Below, piece by piece: positions 1 through 7,679 of a stretch of 53,451 nt of DNA (its first letter is position 1; each line of letters begins with the position of its first letter). The stretch is from assembly GCA_903922605.1 (NCBI GenBank), contig CAIXUG010000023.1, positions 1 through 53,451 on the forward strand, written 5' to 3'. A program made the position numbers and the translations under genes. Source of the DNA: an uncultured Verrucomicrobiota bacterium. GTDB lineage: Bacteria; Verrucomicrobiota; Verrucomicrobiia; Limisphaerales; UBA9464. The notes beneath the pieces are model-generated. The model saw only the letters and a program-made list of their open reading frames with translations, ran no database searches and was not told the origin of the DNA.

Positions 1-17
1 GTCCGCCCTCCGGCCCA

Positions 18-265
18 GCCGTTTTAACGGCTTGTCGGGAATAGGCGGGGCCGTCGTCGCCGAAAAACGGTTGAAACCGTTGGACCTCAAAGATTCCCCA
101 CCCGGCTGAAGCCGGGTGCTGGCGAGACATCAACGGCACTTTCCCCGTCTGGCAGGAGTGAAAAGAATCGGTGGGACACTCTCTTTTCGGGAGCGGGCCT
201 GGTTTCATGCCGATCACCAACCTTGCGGACGATGGCTGCGTGATTATTTAAACCGCTATAGCGGT
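18..265. repeat. Cluster of small perfect palindromes upstream of the ArsR operon
   Basis: The first 336 bases hold no credible gene but contain four compact inverted repeats: 18-31 (GCCGTT/AACGGC), 66-81 (AACGGTT/AACCGTT), 99-118 (CACCCGGC, TGAA loop, GCCGGGTG) and 252-265 (ACCGCTATAGCGGT). The same style of element (paired CCGC/GCGG arms around TTCA or TGAA) recurs at 23869-23934. They look like REP-type intergenic palindromes rather than terminators, because no T-run follows them. Their function is unknown. Confidence 0.55.
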
Positions 266-327
266 CGAGCGGGCGTTTTCTTCCTTTTCCAAAAATCGAC
301 TTGCCAACGCTTCCTGTTTTCACAACA

Positions 328-345
328 TTTAACCATATGGTTAAA
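328..345. promoter_or_regulatory. 18-bp perfect palindrome overlapping the arsR-type start codon; likely operator
   Basis: TTTAACCATATGGTTAAA is a perfect 18-bp palindrome whose centre contains the ATG start codon (337-339) of the downstream regulator. ArsR/SmtB-family dimers bind palindromes of this size, and the position would block ribosome or polymerase access, so autoregulation of the whole regulator-SRPBCC operon is the simplest reading. The palindrome is seen directly; the operator role is inferred. Confidence 0.6.
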
Positions 346-684
346 CATTCTCCGACGCAATTGGACCGTACCTTTGCGGCGCTGGCGGACCCGACCCGCC
401 GGCGCATCTTGGAGCATCTGGCCCAGGGTGACCGCTGCGTCACCGATCTGGCCAAGCCATATTCCATGTCACTGCCGGCGGTCTCCAAACACCTGCGTGT
501 GCTGGAAAAGGCGGGATTGGTCCGCCGCCGGCGGAACGGGCGGGTTCACCGGCTGAATCTGGAGGCCGCGCCGATGAAGCAGGCGTCACAGTGGATCGAG
601 GAATACCGGCGCTTCTGGGAGGAGAGCTTTGACCGTTTGGGCGAATATCTGAAAGAACTGCAAGCCAGGGAGGAAAAGAAATGA
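337..684 (+). CDS. ArsR-family winged-helix transcriptional regulator
   Basis: A 115-residue protein with the ArsR winged-helix core: the helix opening ALADPTRRRILEHLA, recognition helix SLPAVSKHLRVLEKAG and a wing rich in arginine (VRRRRNGRVHRL). It lacks the CxC metal motif of SmtB/ArsR sensors, as usual for the subgroup paired with SRPBCC proteins. The ATG at 337 is preferred over an in-frame TTG at 301 because the conserved domain begins a few residues later and the ATG sits inside the palindrome at 328-345. Its stop overlaps the next ATG (ATGA at 681-684), showing translational coupling. It probably represses its own operon. The effector is unknown. Confidence 0.85.
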   Translation: MVKHSPTQLDRTFAALADPTRRRILEHLAQGDRCVTDLAKPYSMSLPAVSKHLRVLEKAGLVRRRRNGRVHRLNLEAAPMKQASQWIEEYRRFWEESFDRLGEYLKELQAREEKK

Positions 685-1574
685 ACACACCCACTGACAA
701 TCCCGCCGACTGTCTCGGACGGGAATTTACCATCATCCGCGAGTTCGCCGCGCCGCGCGAACTGGTCTTCCAGACGTGGACCGATGCGAAACATGTGGCG
801 CAGTGGTGGAGCCCGAAAGGATTCACCAACCCGGTTTGCGAATGGGACGCGCGTCCCGGCGGCAACATCTACGTCGTGATGCAGGCACCCAACGGGGTCC
901 GCTACCCGATGGGTGGGCAGTTCCGCGAAGTCGTTGTGCCTGAACGGCTGGTGCTGACCACGGGCGCCCTCGACGAGCAAGGCAAGCTGATGTTCGAACA
1001 GCTGCACACCGTGACCTTCGTGGAGCTGAACGGGCAAACCACGCTCACGATCCAGTCACGGGTCATCAAAACGTCGCCCGGCGCCGGCAAATACATCGGC
1101 GGCTTCGAGGCGGGCATGTCGCAGAGCCTGGAGCGGCTCACCGGACGTCTGGAAAACCTGCCGCTGGTGGTCGAGCGGACCTTCGATGCGCCGGTGGCCA
1201 AGGTGTGGCAGGCCCTGACGGACGTGGAGGCCATGCGACAGTGGTTTTTCGAACTGAAAGAGTTCCGACCGGAAATCGGCTTCGAGTTTGGATTCAGCGT
1301 GGAGCACGAGGGAATGACTTACGTTCATCTTTGCCGGGTCACGGAAGCGGTTCCGTTGCAGCGGCTGGCCTACACGTGGCGCTACGAAGGGCATGCGGGC
1401 GATTCACTGGTCACGATGGAACTGTTTGCCGAGGGGAAGGGGACCCGGGTCAAGCTGACCCACACCGGATTGGAGACCTTCCCGAAGACTCACCAGTTCC
1501 GGCGCGCGAATTTCAGCCGGGGCTGGACCGCGCTGATTGGCTCCTCGCTGAAGGAATTTTTGGAAACCAAATAA
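681..1574 (+). CDS. Tandem SRPBCC (AHSA1-type) domain protein
   Basis: A 297-residue protein made of two START/Bet v1-like SRPBCC units, about residues 13-150 and 153-297. Each opens with the family signature: IIREFAAPRELVFQTWTD followed by QWWSPKGF, and VERTFDAPVAKVWQALTD followed by MRQWFF. Such domains bind small hydrophobic ligands or act as Aha1-like partners, and no catalytic residues can be assigned. The gene overlaps the regulator by four bases and is followed after 21 bases by another tandem SRPBCC gene, so the operon encodes four SRPBCC units under one ArsR regulator. The two units are diverged from each other, suggesting an old fusion. The ligand is unknown. Confidence 0.8.
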   Translation: MNTPTDNPADCLGREFTIIREFAAPRELVFQTWTDAKHVAQWWSPKGFTNPVCEWDARPGGNIYVVMQAPNGVRYPMGGQFREVVVPERLVLTTGALDEQGKLMFEQLHTVTFVELNGQTTLTIQSRVIKTSPGAGKYIGGFEAGMSQSLERLTGRLENLPLVVERTFDAPVAKVWQALTDVEAMRQWFFELKEFRPEIGFEFGFSVEHEGMTYVHLCRVTEAVPLQRLAYTWRYEGHAGDSLVTMELFAEGKGTRVKLTHTGLETFPKTHQFRRANFSRGWTALIGSSLKEFLETK

Positions 1575-1595
1575 GCAACCACACGCATACAAACT

Positions 1596-2561
1596 ATGGC
1601 TGAACCCATGAAGGAGATGACCAGTGACCGTGAAATCGTGGTGACACGCGAGTTTCAAGCGCCCCGGAGCTTGGTCTGGGAGGCGATGACGAATCCCCAG
1701 CACGTGGTGAACTGGTGGGGCCCGCGCGGCTTCACCACCACCATCGAGACGATGGATTTTCGCGTCGGCGGCGAGTGGAAGCACGTCATGCGCGGGCCGG
1801 ATCGCGCGAAGTATCCGAACCGGAGCATCTTCCGGGAGATCGTGGATCAGGAGCGCATCGTCTATTCGCATGGTGGCGCGCGTGAGGGCGGGCCGGGGGT
1901 GCGCTTCGTCTCCACCTGGACCTTTGAGGCGCTGGCAACGGACCGCACCCGCGTGACGATCCGTCTGGCCTTCGCGACGCCCGAGGAGCGGGATTTTGTC
2001 GTCAAGGAGTTCGGCGCGGTCGAAGGCGGCCGACAGACCCTGGAGCGGCTCGGCGAGCACCTCGGACGGACCCAATGCGAACCGTTTACGATTTCCCGCG
2101 AGTTTGCGGCCCCGCGTGAGGTGGTTTGGAAAGCATGGACGGATCGCGAATGCCTGATGCAGTGGTTCGGCCCCAAGGGCTGGACCATCACCGTAGCGAA
2201 GCTGGATTTCCGGGTTGGTGGGGAATTCCACTACGGGATGAGCATGCCGGATGGCAAGGAGATGTGGGGCAAGTGGATCTTCCGCGAGATTGTGGCACCG
2301 GAGAAAATCGTCCTGCAGAACTCGTTCTCGGACAAAGATGCTGGAATCACGCGTCCGCCGTTCCCCGGCAAATGGCCCTTGCGGATGCTGACCGAGACGA
2401 CGTTCACGGAGCAGGACGGCAAAACCACCATCACGCTGAAGTGGTTCCCGCTGGATGCGGATGCCGAAGAAATCAAGACGTTCGACGCGGCGCGCCCCGG
2501 ATTTACCGTGGGCTGGGGTGGGACGTTCGAGCAGCTCAGCGCGTATCTGGCGAAGGTCTGA
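1596..2561 (+). CDS. Second tandem SRPBCC (AHSA1-type) domain protein
   Basis: A 321-residue protein with two SRPBCC units, about residues 11-155 and 163-321. Both carry the WWGPRGF / WFGPKGW signature after the first helix, and DFRVGGE motifs are conserved in both halves. The first unit begins VTREFQAPRSLVWEAMTN and the second ISREFAAPREVVWKAWTD, so the halves are more alike than those of the upstream gene. The ATG at 1596 gives the expected N-terminus; a second in-frame ATG at 1608 is possible. It is the last gene of the operon, and the hairpin at 2631-2680 follows. Role unknown; ligand binding or stress-related hydrophobic-compound handling is typical of the family. Confidence 0.8.
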   Translation: MAEPMKEMTSDREIVVTREFQAPRSLVWEAMTNPQHVVNWWGPRGFTTTIETMDFRVGGEWKHVMRGPDRAKYPNRSIFREIVDQERIVYSHGGAREGGPGVRFVSTWTFEALATDRTRVTIRLAFATPEERDFVVKEFGAVEGGRQTLERLGEHLGRTQCEPFTISREFAAPREVVWKAWTDRECLMQWFGPKGWTITVAKLDFRVGGEFHYGMSMPDGKEMWGKWIFREIVAPEKIVLQNSFSDKDAGITRPPFPGKWPLRMLTETTFTEQDGKTTITLKWFPLDADAEEIKTFDAARPGFTVGWGGTFEQLSAYLAKV

Positions 2562-2630
2562 ATTCCGACACGGCCTGCATTCGCTGAGAAATAGCCTGGC
2601 TCGTTATTGAGTCAGGAGTCGGTAGCTGGA

Positions 2631-2680
2631 GCGGATCGAAGTTCGCGTGAAGTCACGTGTGCTTCGATCCGCTTTCTTTT
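2631..2680 (+). terminator. Intrinsic terminator of the ArsR-SRPBCC operon
   Basis: An 11-bp perfect stem (GCGGATCGAAG at 2631-2641 with CTTCGATCCGC at 2662-2672) encloses a second small stem (CGTGA/TCACG) and is followed by TTTCTTTT. It lies 70 bases after the SRPBCC stop codon. Confidence 0.75.
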
Positions 2681-2928
2681 CAGCGTTACGTTCGAAGTCA
2701 CGGGGAGCGCGAGTGGATGGCTCTTTTCGCGTCCATTTTGAGACAGGCTGGACATTAGGGGACAGTGATCGGCGTCGCCGAGCCAAGTGTTGAAGAAAAT
2801 TCTTATGCGCGGCAGGGAGAACGGCTGCAAGGCAGGGGCGGATGCCGCAGAGCGGAACTTCGTTCAGCAATAAGATTCATGGTTTTGAGCAATGCAATTC
2901 AAGTCTGTTCCCGGACCGTAACCTGAAT

Positions 2929-2945
2929 TTGGCAGTCCGGTAGCT
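2929..2945 (+). promoter_or_regulatory. Candidate sigma-54 (-24/-12) promoter for the porin-urt operon
   Basis: TTGGCAGTCCGGTAGCT matches the sigma-54 pattern TTGGCAC-N5-TTGCW with the invariant GG (2931-2932) and GC (2943-2944) exactly ten bases apart. Mismatches are at the C and G after GGCA and at one T of TTGC. Transcription would start near 2956, giving a 5' leader of about 145 bases to the start at 3100. A sigma-54-type activator is encoded at 17924-19447, which makes the site more plausible, but no other evidence is available. Confidence 0.45.
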
Positions 2946-3099
2946 CAAGCGGTTGTGGGACCAGTAAATGGCCAAATCCAACCAACCAGCATTCCATCAA
3001 TCTCCAAAAGGCACCGCCTGATTGCGTATTGATGGGGTGTGAATGGCGGAACGCCTGGCAGTCCCTGAACCCAACTCAAGCACCACCATCACATCGATA

Positions 3100-4392
3100 A
3101 TGAAGAATAGCCCCATGGGATATCGCAGACAACGGCTGGCACCGCTCGGACTCGCACTTGGCGTGGCCATCTCCAACGCCGCTGGTATCGGTGCGCTGTC
3201 GGCCTTTGCCGACGACGCGAGCAAACTCGACAAGCTGGCGCAGGAAAACCAGGACCTGAAGAACCGTTTGGACGCCCTGGAAGGGGTTGCCAAAAAGGAA
3301 GGCATTCTGCCGTCGGCCGATCCCTCTCCCAAGATCGTCACCGCGATGTCGGACATCACCATCACTGGTTTTGCCCAGGCTTCCTATTTCTACAACACCC
3401 AGAAGCCGGCAGACGGCCTCTCCGACGGTTATCTGTGGAACACCCGGGACAATTCATTTTCCCTCAACAAGTTCAAGCTGACCATCGCCAGCAAACCGGT
3501 GGCCACCGACAAGTGGGACGCGGGCTTCAAAGCCTCGCTGCTTTTTGGGGACGATGCTCCCGATCTGAACACTGCCGGTTCAAACGGCACCGGTAGCAAT
3601 ACCAGCTTCAATGATGTGCGTGAGGCGTACGTCGAGATCAACGTGCCCGTCGGCACCGGCCTGAACATCAAGGCCGGCGAGATGATCTCGCTGCTGAACT
3701 ACGAGTCCGGCGATGGCGGTGCGGCGAACGTCAACTTCTCCCAGGGCAACCAGTGGTGGTTCACCGGCAATGGGCCCTCGGCGGGCGTTCAGGCCTCCTA
3801 CAACTTCACCGACAAGATCGGCCTGACCCTGCGGGTGGACAACGGCCTGTTCCAGGGCCCGGTGGACAATAACTCCGGCAAGGACTTCAGCGGCAGCATC
3901 AACTTCAAGCCGAACGCCAAGCTCTGGGCGAACCTCTATTTCTACTATGATGCCCAGCCGGCCAAGTTGGATGTATCGGGCCTCGGTTCCATCGGTGGCT
4001 ATCAGTTCACTGAGAAACTGGGCACCGGCTACGAAGTCGACTATTTCCATTACTCCAGCCCCGGAAGCAGCGTCGACCAGTGGTCGGTGGGTGGTTGGGC
4101 CTGGTACGACTTCACTGCCAAGGTGGGCCTGGCCTTGCGTGCCGATCTGATCGAAAGCCCGGATTCTCCCCTTTCGCCTCCTGACGTCCGTGCCGGCGCG
4201 GGCATTGCCAGCGGTTTCGCCACCGATTCCAACGGCCATCTGGGCAGCCTGACCCTGACCCTGAACTACAAGCCGGTTCCCAGCCTCAAGATCCAGCCGG
4301 AAATCCGTTACGACTTCACGTCCTTCAAGAACGGTCTGGATGGCAAGAAAGACCGCGTGATCGTGGGCGTGGGCGTGACCTACCTGTTCTGA
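3100..4392 (+). CDS. Outer-membrane beta-barrel porin (BBP2/OmpL-like) preceding urt genes
   Basis: About 430 residues. The N-terminus (MKNSPMGYRRQRLAPL, then a hydrophobic stretch ending ALSAFA) is a signal peptide, and a short coiled-coil segment (residues about 40-60, LAQENQDLKNRLDALEG) follows, as in trimeric or peptidoglycan-tethered porins. The rest alternates short aromatic-rich strands and ends with VIVGVGVTYLF, the terminal phenylalanine typical of outer-membrane barrels. The motif DITITGFAQASYFYNTQ and the later FSLNKFKLTIASKP fit the BBP2 family. ATG 3100 is chosen because the signal peptide begins there; 3043 and 3115 are alternatives. It ends 39 bases before urtA, suggesting co-transcription and a role in letting urea or other small amides cross the outer membrane. 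Confidence 0.75.
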   Translation: MKNSPMGYRRQRLAPLGLALGVAISNAAGIGALSAFADDASKLDKLAQENQDLKNRLDALEGVAKKEGILPSADPSPKIVTAMSDITITGFAQASYFYNTQKPADGLSDGYLWNTRDNSFSLNKFKLTIASKPVATDKWDAGFKASLLFGDDAPDLNTAGSNGTGSNTSFNDVREAYVEINVPVGTGLNIKAGEMISLLNYESGDGGAANVNFSQGNQWWFTGNGPSAGVQASYNFTDKIGLTLRVDNGLFQGPVDNNSGKDFSGSINFKPNAKLWANLYFYYDAQPAKLDVSGLGSIGGYQFTEKLGTGYEVDYFHYSSPGSSVDQWSVGGWAWYDFTAKVGLALRADLIESPDSPLSPPDVRAGAGIASGFATDSNGHLGSLTLTLNYKPVPSLKIQPEIRYDFTSFKNGLDGKKDRVIVGVGVTYLF

Positions 4393-4431
4393 GTCCTCCC
4401 GTTCGAACCCCAATTCCTTAGCAAGCGAAAC

Positions 4432-5658
4432 ATGAAACCTAGTTTCTCCAAAATTTTGGCCGGCGCAGCCGCCGGCCTCATAGCCCTCACGGCCAGTGCC
4501 GCCGACACGGTCAAGGTCGGCGTCCTTCACTCCCTCAGCGGCACCATGGCCATCAGCGAAACCTCGCTGAAGGACGTGCTGCTCTTCACGTTCGACGAGA
4601 TCAACAAGAAGGGTGGCGTCATGGGCAAGATGATCGAGCCCGTCGTGGTCGATCCCGCCTCCAACTGGCCGCTCTTCGCCGAAAAGGCCGAGGAACTGCT
4701 GGTGAAGGACAAGGTGGCGGTCGTTTTCGGCTGCTGGACCTCGGTCAGCCGCAAGTCCTGCCTGCCCGTGTTCGAGAAGGAAAACGGCCTGCTCTTCTAC
4801 CCCGTGCAGTACGAGGGCGAGGAGCTGTCCAAGAACATCTTCTACACCGCCGAAGCCGTGAATCAGCAGGCCATCCCGCCGGTTGATTACATGCTCTCGG
4901 AGGGCAAGAAGAAGTTCTACCTGCTCGGCTCGGACTACGTCTATCCCCGCACGACAAACAAGATCCTGAAGAAGTATCTGAAGTCGAAGGGCATTCCGGA
5001 TTCCGACATCGAGGAAATCTACACGCCGTTTGGTCACACCGACTACCAGACGATCGTCGCTTCCATCAAGAAGTTCGCGGCCGGCGGCAATGCCTGCATC
5101 ATCTCCACGCTGAACGGGGACACCAACGTGCCGTTCTTCAAGGAGTTCGCCAACGCGGGCCTGACCTCGGAAAACTGCCCGGTGGTCTCGTTCTCGATCT
5201 CCGAGGATGAATTCCGCGGCCTGCCGGCGAAGCAGCTTGCCGGTCACCTCGGCTGCTGGACCTACTTCATGTCCATCAAGACCCCCGAGAACGAGATGTT
5301 CGTCCATGACTTCCTGTCCTGGGTGCAGGCGCCCAAGGTCAGTGGCATCGATTACACGGTGAGCGGCGTCGATCCCAAGGGCCGCGTCACCTGCAGCCCC
5401 ATGAACCTGTCCCGTATGGGTGTCTATCTGTGGAAGCAGGCGGTCGAGAAGGCCGGCACCTTCGATGTGGACAAGGTGCGCGACGCGCTCATCGGCCAGA
5501 AGTTCAAGGGCCCGGTGTGCGAGGTCACGATGCAGGAGAATCATCACCTGATTAACGACGTCTTCATCGGCGAGACCCTGCCGACGGGCCAGTTCAAGGT
5601 GATCAAGACTTTCAAGGGCGTCGCTGGCGAGCCCTTCAGTGAGAAGTTCCTCAAGTAA
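4432..5658 (+). CDS. urtA: Urea ABC transporter, periplasmic substrate-binding protein
   Basis: A 408-residue type I periplasmic binding protein with a signal peptide (hydrophobic core about residues 8-22, cleavage after ASA). The mature start [17 protein letters not shown] and later [19 protein letters not shown] and [12 protein letters not shown] are diagnostic of UrtA rather than of LivJ-type amino-acid binders. UrtA delivers urea to the UrtBC channel. Length is normal for the family. The gene heads the urtABCDE set and is followed by a strong hairpin (5677-5707) that could keep UrtA expression above that of the membrane subunits. Confidence 0.95.
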   Translation: MKPSFSKILAGAAAGLIALTASAADTVKVGVLHSLSGTMAISETSLKDVLLFTFDEINKKGGVMGKMIEPVVVDPASNWPLFAEKAEELLVKDKVAVVFGCWTSVSRKSCLPVFEKENGLLFYPVQYEGEELSKNIFYTAEAVNQQAIPPVDYMLSEGKKKFYLLGSDYVYPRTTNKILKKYLKSKGIPDSDIEEIYTPFGHTDYQTIVASIKKFAAGGNACIISTLNGDTNVPFFKEFANAGLTSENCPVVSFSISEDEFRGLPAKQLAGHLGCWTYFMSIKTPENEMFVHDFLSWVQAPKVSGIDYTVSGVDPKGRVTCSPMNLSRMGVYLWKQAVEKAGTFDVDKVRDALIGQKFKGPVCEVTMQENHHLINDVFIGETLPTGQFKVIKTFKGVAGEPFSEKFLK

Positions 5659-5676
5659 GTGTGTGTGTGGAAACGG

Positions 5677-5707
5677 GGAGGCGGGCCAGCAGGGCCCGCC
5701 TCCTTTT
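5677..5707 (+). terminator. Hairpin after urtA; partial terminator/attenuator
   Basis: A perfect 11-bp GC-rich stem (GGAGGCGGGCC at 5677-5687, GGCCCGCCTCC at 5693-5703) with a five-base loop is followed by TTTT. It lies between urtA and urtB, where a leaky terminator or RNA-stabilising hairpin commonly raises binding-protein levels relative to permease levels. Confidence 0.65.
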
Positions 5708-5821
5708 GGTGCAAGGGGGGCATGGATCTGGACTGTGGAGGCGCAGTCCCGCCCGCTTTCGCCAGAACGCAGTCCTGATGGTGGTTACTGACCTGTCTCT
5801 TTCTCTCCCACATTTCTGCCC

Positions 5822-7540
5822 GTGAAATATTCTCTGCTGATCTTGCTGGGCTGCCTGACCCTGTTGCTGCCGGTTCGGGGGGCGGAAAACCAGGCCTTCT
5901 ACCGCGACATTCTGGTCAAGGCGATCAACGAGGAGGACAGCGCCAAACAGATTGCGCTCGTCAAGGAGCTGGTCGCCGCCGGGGACGAGCTGGTGGAGCG
6001 CGGTCTGGCCGCCTGGCGTGTGAGTGAGCTTTTTGTCAATTCCGAGGCGAACGGCCTCAAAGTCCCTTTCGTGCTCGACACGCAGCTCGACAGCGATGGC
6101 AAGGCCAAGGCCATCCGGCTTACCGACGGGAAGTTCATCACCGATGCCGCCGGGAAGCCCCTGCTGTTCCGGGCGAATGAGCTTACGGCGGTGGATAACA
6201 ATTCCCGCATCCGTCGCGCCATCAAGACGACGCTGGATCTTTTCGCCATCGGCAATCCGGTTCCAAAACTCCGCCGCGACGCCGTCATCAAGCTCGGTCA
6301 GGAGCAGAATCCGGAATATCTTCCCCACTTCCAAAACCGCCTGAAAACCGAGACCGATCCGGAGGTCATCAAGGCGCTGAACGAGGCGGTGGCGCTCACG
6401 CAGACGGTCGATGCCGACGCGGCCGTGCGGAATCCGGCCATCATCAAGCTGGGTCAGATGCGTTCGATCAACGCGCATGACTTTCTGGTGCAGCTGGAGA
6501 CGAAGGTCAAAGCCGACCGAGCCAAATACGGCGAGGAGACTTTGCAGGTACTGCAGAAAACGATTGTCCAGATAGAGAACTACCAGCGGTGGGGAACGCT
6601 GTTTGGCACCGCTTTCCGGGGTGTCAGTCTGGCGGCGGTGCTGCTCGTGGCCGCCCTTGGCCTGGCGATCACGTTTGGCCTGATGGGCGTCATCAATATG
6701 GCCCATGGCGAGGTCATGGCGGTGGGCGCTTACACGACCTTTTTTGTGCAGGGAGTGTTCGGCAGCGGCCTGCTGTTTTCGCTTTTTGGCAAGACCGTCA
6801 CCGTGAAGGGCATGGGCCTGACCGGGGGTGGATTTGACTGCTATTTCATCGTTTCGCTGGTCGCCTCGTTTGTCATGGCCGGTCTGGTCGGGCTTGCCTT
6901 GGAGCGCGGCATCATCCGATTTCTCTACAAGCGTCCGTTGGAATCGCTTCTCGCCACCTGGGGCGTGAGCCTGATTCTCCAGCAGATTTTCCGGCACACC
7001 TTCGGTTCGGCCAACGTTCAGGTGGATGCTCCAGGGTTCCTGCAGGGCAGCCTGGTGGTGGACGATGTGCTTTTTGCCTACAACCGCATCTTCATCATCG
7101 GCTTCGCCGGGTTCGTGGTGCTGCTCACGTGGCTGCTGCTGACCAAGACATCTCTTGGCCTCCAGATCCGGGCCGTGATGCAGAACCGCACCATGGCCTC
7201 CTGTGTCGGTGTCCGCACGGACCGCGTCAACATGATGACCTTCGCCTTCGGCTCCGGACTGGCGGGGATGGCGGGGGCGTGCATGACCCAGATTGCCAAT
7301 GTCGGTCCCAGCCTCGGCCAGAACTACATCATCGACTGTTTCATGGTGGTGGTGCTGGGCGGCGTCGGGAACTTGGTCGGCACCGTGTCTGCCTCGGCGG
7401 GTGTCGGGATCACCAACCAGGTATTGGAGCCGTGGCTGGGTGCGGTGCTGGGCAAGATCACCGTGCTGACGGCGATCATCCTTTTCCTTCAGTGGCGGCC
7501 CAACGGCCTGTTTGTCACCCGCAGCCGCAGCCTCGACTGA
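5822..7540 (+). CDS. urtB: Urea ABC transporter, permease subunit UrtB
   Basis: A 572-residue LivH-type permease. A signal-like N-terminus (SLLILLGCLTLLLPVRG) is followed by a periplasmic region of roughly 230 residues, which is characteristic of UrtB, and then by a membrane domain from about residue 255. That domain carries the family motifs GLMGVINMAHGEVMAVGAY, SLLATWGVSLILQQ and VVVLGGVGNLVGTV. It pairs with UrtC to form the urea channel. The start is a GTG at 5822, chosen because the signal segment begins there. The downstream spacer to urtC is 139 bases and contains a UUCG-capped hairpin. Confidence 0.95.
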   Translation: MKYSLLILLGCLTLLLPVRGAENQAFYRDILVKAINEEDSAKQIALVKELVAAGDELVERGLAAWRVSELFVNSEANGLKVPFVLDTQLDSDGKAKAIRLTDGKFITDAAGKPLLFRANELTAVDNNSRIRRAIKTTLDLFAIGNPVPKLRRDAVIKLGQEQNPEYLPHFQNRLKTETDPEVIKALNEAVALTQTVDADAAVRNPAIIKLGQMRSINAHDFLVQLETKVKADRAKYGEETLQVLQKTIVQIENYQRWGTLFGTAFRGVSLAAVLLVAALGLAITFGLMGVINMAHGEVMAVGAYTTFFVQGVFGSGLLFSLFGKTVTVKGMGLTGGGFDCYFIVSLVASFVMAGLVGLALERGIIRFLYKRPLESLLATWGVSLILQQIFRHTFGSANVQVDAPGFLQGSLVVDDVLFAYNRIFIIGFAGFVVLLTWLLLTKTSLGLQIRAVMQNRTMASCVGVRTDRVNMMTFAFGSGLAGMAGACMTQIANVGPSLGQNYIIDCFMVVVLGGVGNLVGTVSASAGVGITNQVLEPWLGAVLGKITVLTAIILFLQWRPNGLFVTRSRSLD

Positions 7541-7606
7541 TGATGAAGTTATTCAGCTTCCCAGCGCCGGGCCGGTCGGCTTGCCGGTCTGTTCCATTGG
7601 CGTGCG

Positions 7607-7624
7607 CACCGGCTTCGGCCGGTG
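7607..7624 (+). other. UUCG-tetraloop hairpin between urtB and urtC
   Basis: CACCGGC-TTCG-GCCGGTG forms a perfect 7-bp stem closed by a C(UUCG)G tetraloop, one of the most stable RNA hairpins. No T-run follows, so it is more likely an mRNA-stabilising or processing element within the urtB-urtC spacer than a terminator. Confidence 0.5.
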
Positions 7625-7679
7625 ACTTGAAACCTTGTTTTGCTCCGGTCGTCGAAGCTTGGAGCCCGCAGTTGTCGTC

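Larger units (their letters stand above)
2562..3099. other. Gene-less stretch between the SRPBCC operon and the first porin
   Basis: Apart from the terminator at 2631-2680 and the -24/-12-like promoter at 2929-2945, nothing convincing is visible here. The short reading frames in this interval lack family resemblance and codon bias, so it is read as a long regulatory leader for the porin-urt operon. One TGAGACAG at 2739-2746 differs by one base from the TGAAACAG boxes upstream of the second porin. Confidence 0.5.

Noticed and set aside
2604-2870. Short minus-strand frame of 88 codons
   Set aside because: It covers the terminator hairpin, has no ribosome-binding site or family, and contains an unusual amino acid mix (Arg/Ser-rich).
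3010-3026. Apparent sigma-54 promoter GGCACCGCCTGATTGC
   Set aside because: The GG and GC are 12 bases apart instead of 10, so sigma-54 would not recognise both elements.
3580-5547. Long open frame (655 codons) on the minus strand
   Set aside because: It lies antisense to the porin and urtA, whose protein families are clear. It is a high-GC shadow frame with no family resemblance.
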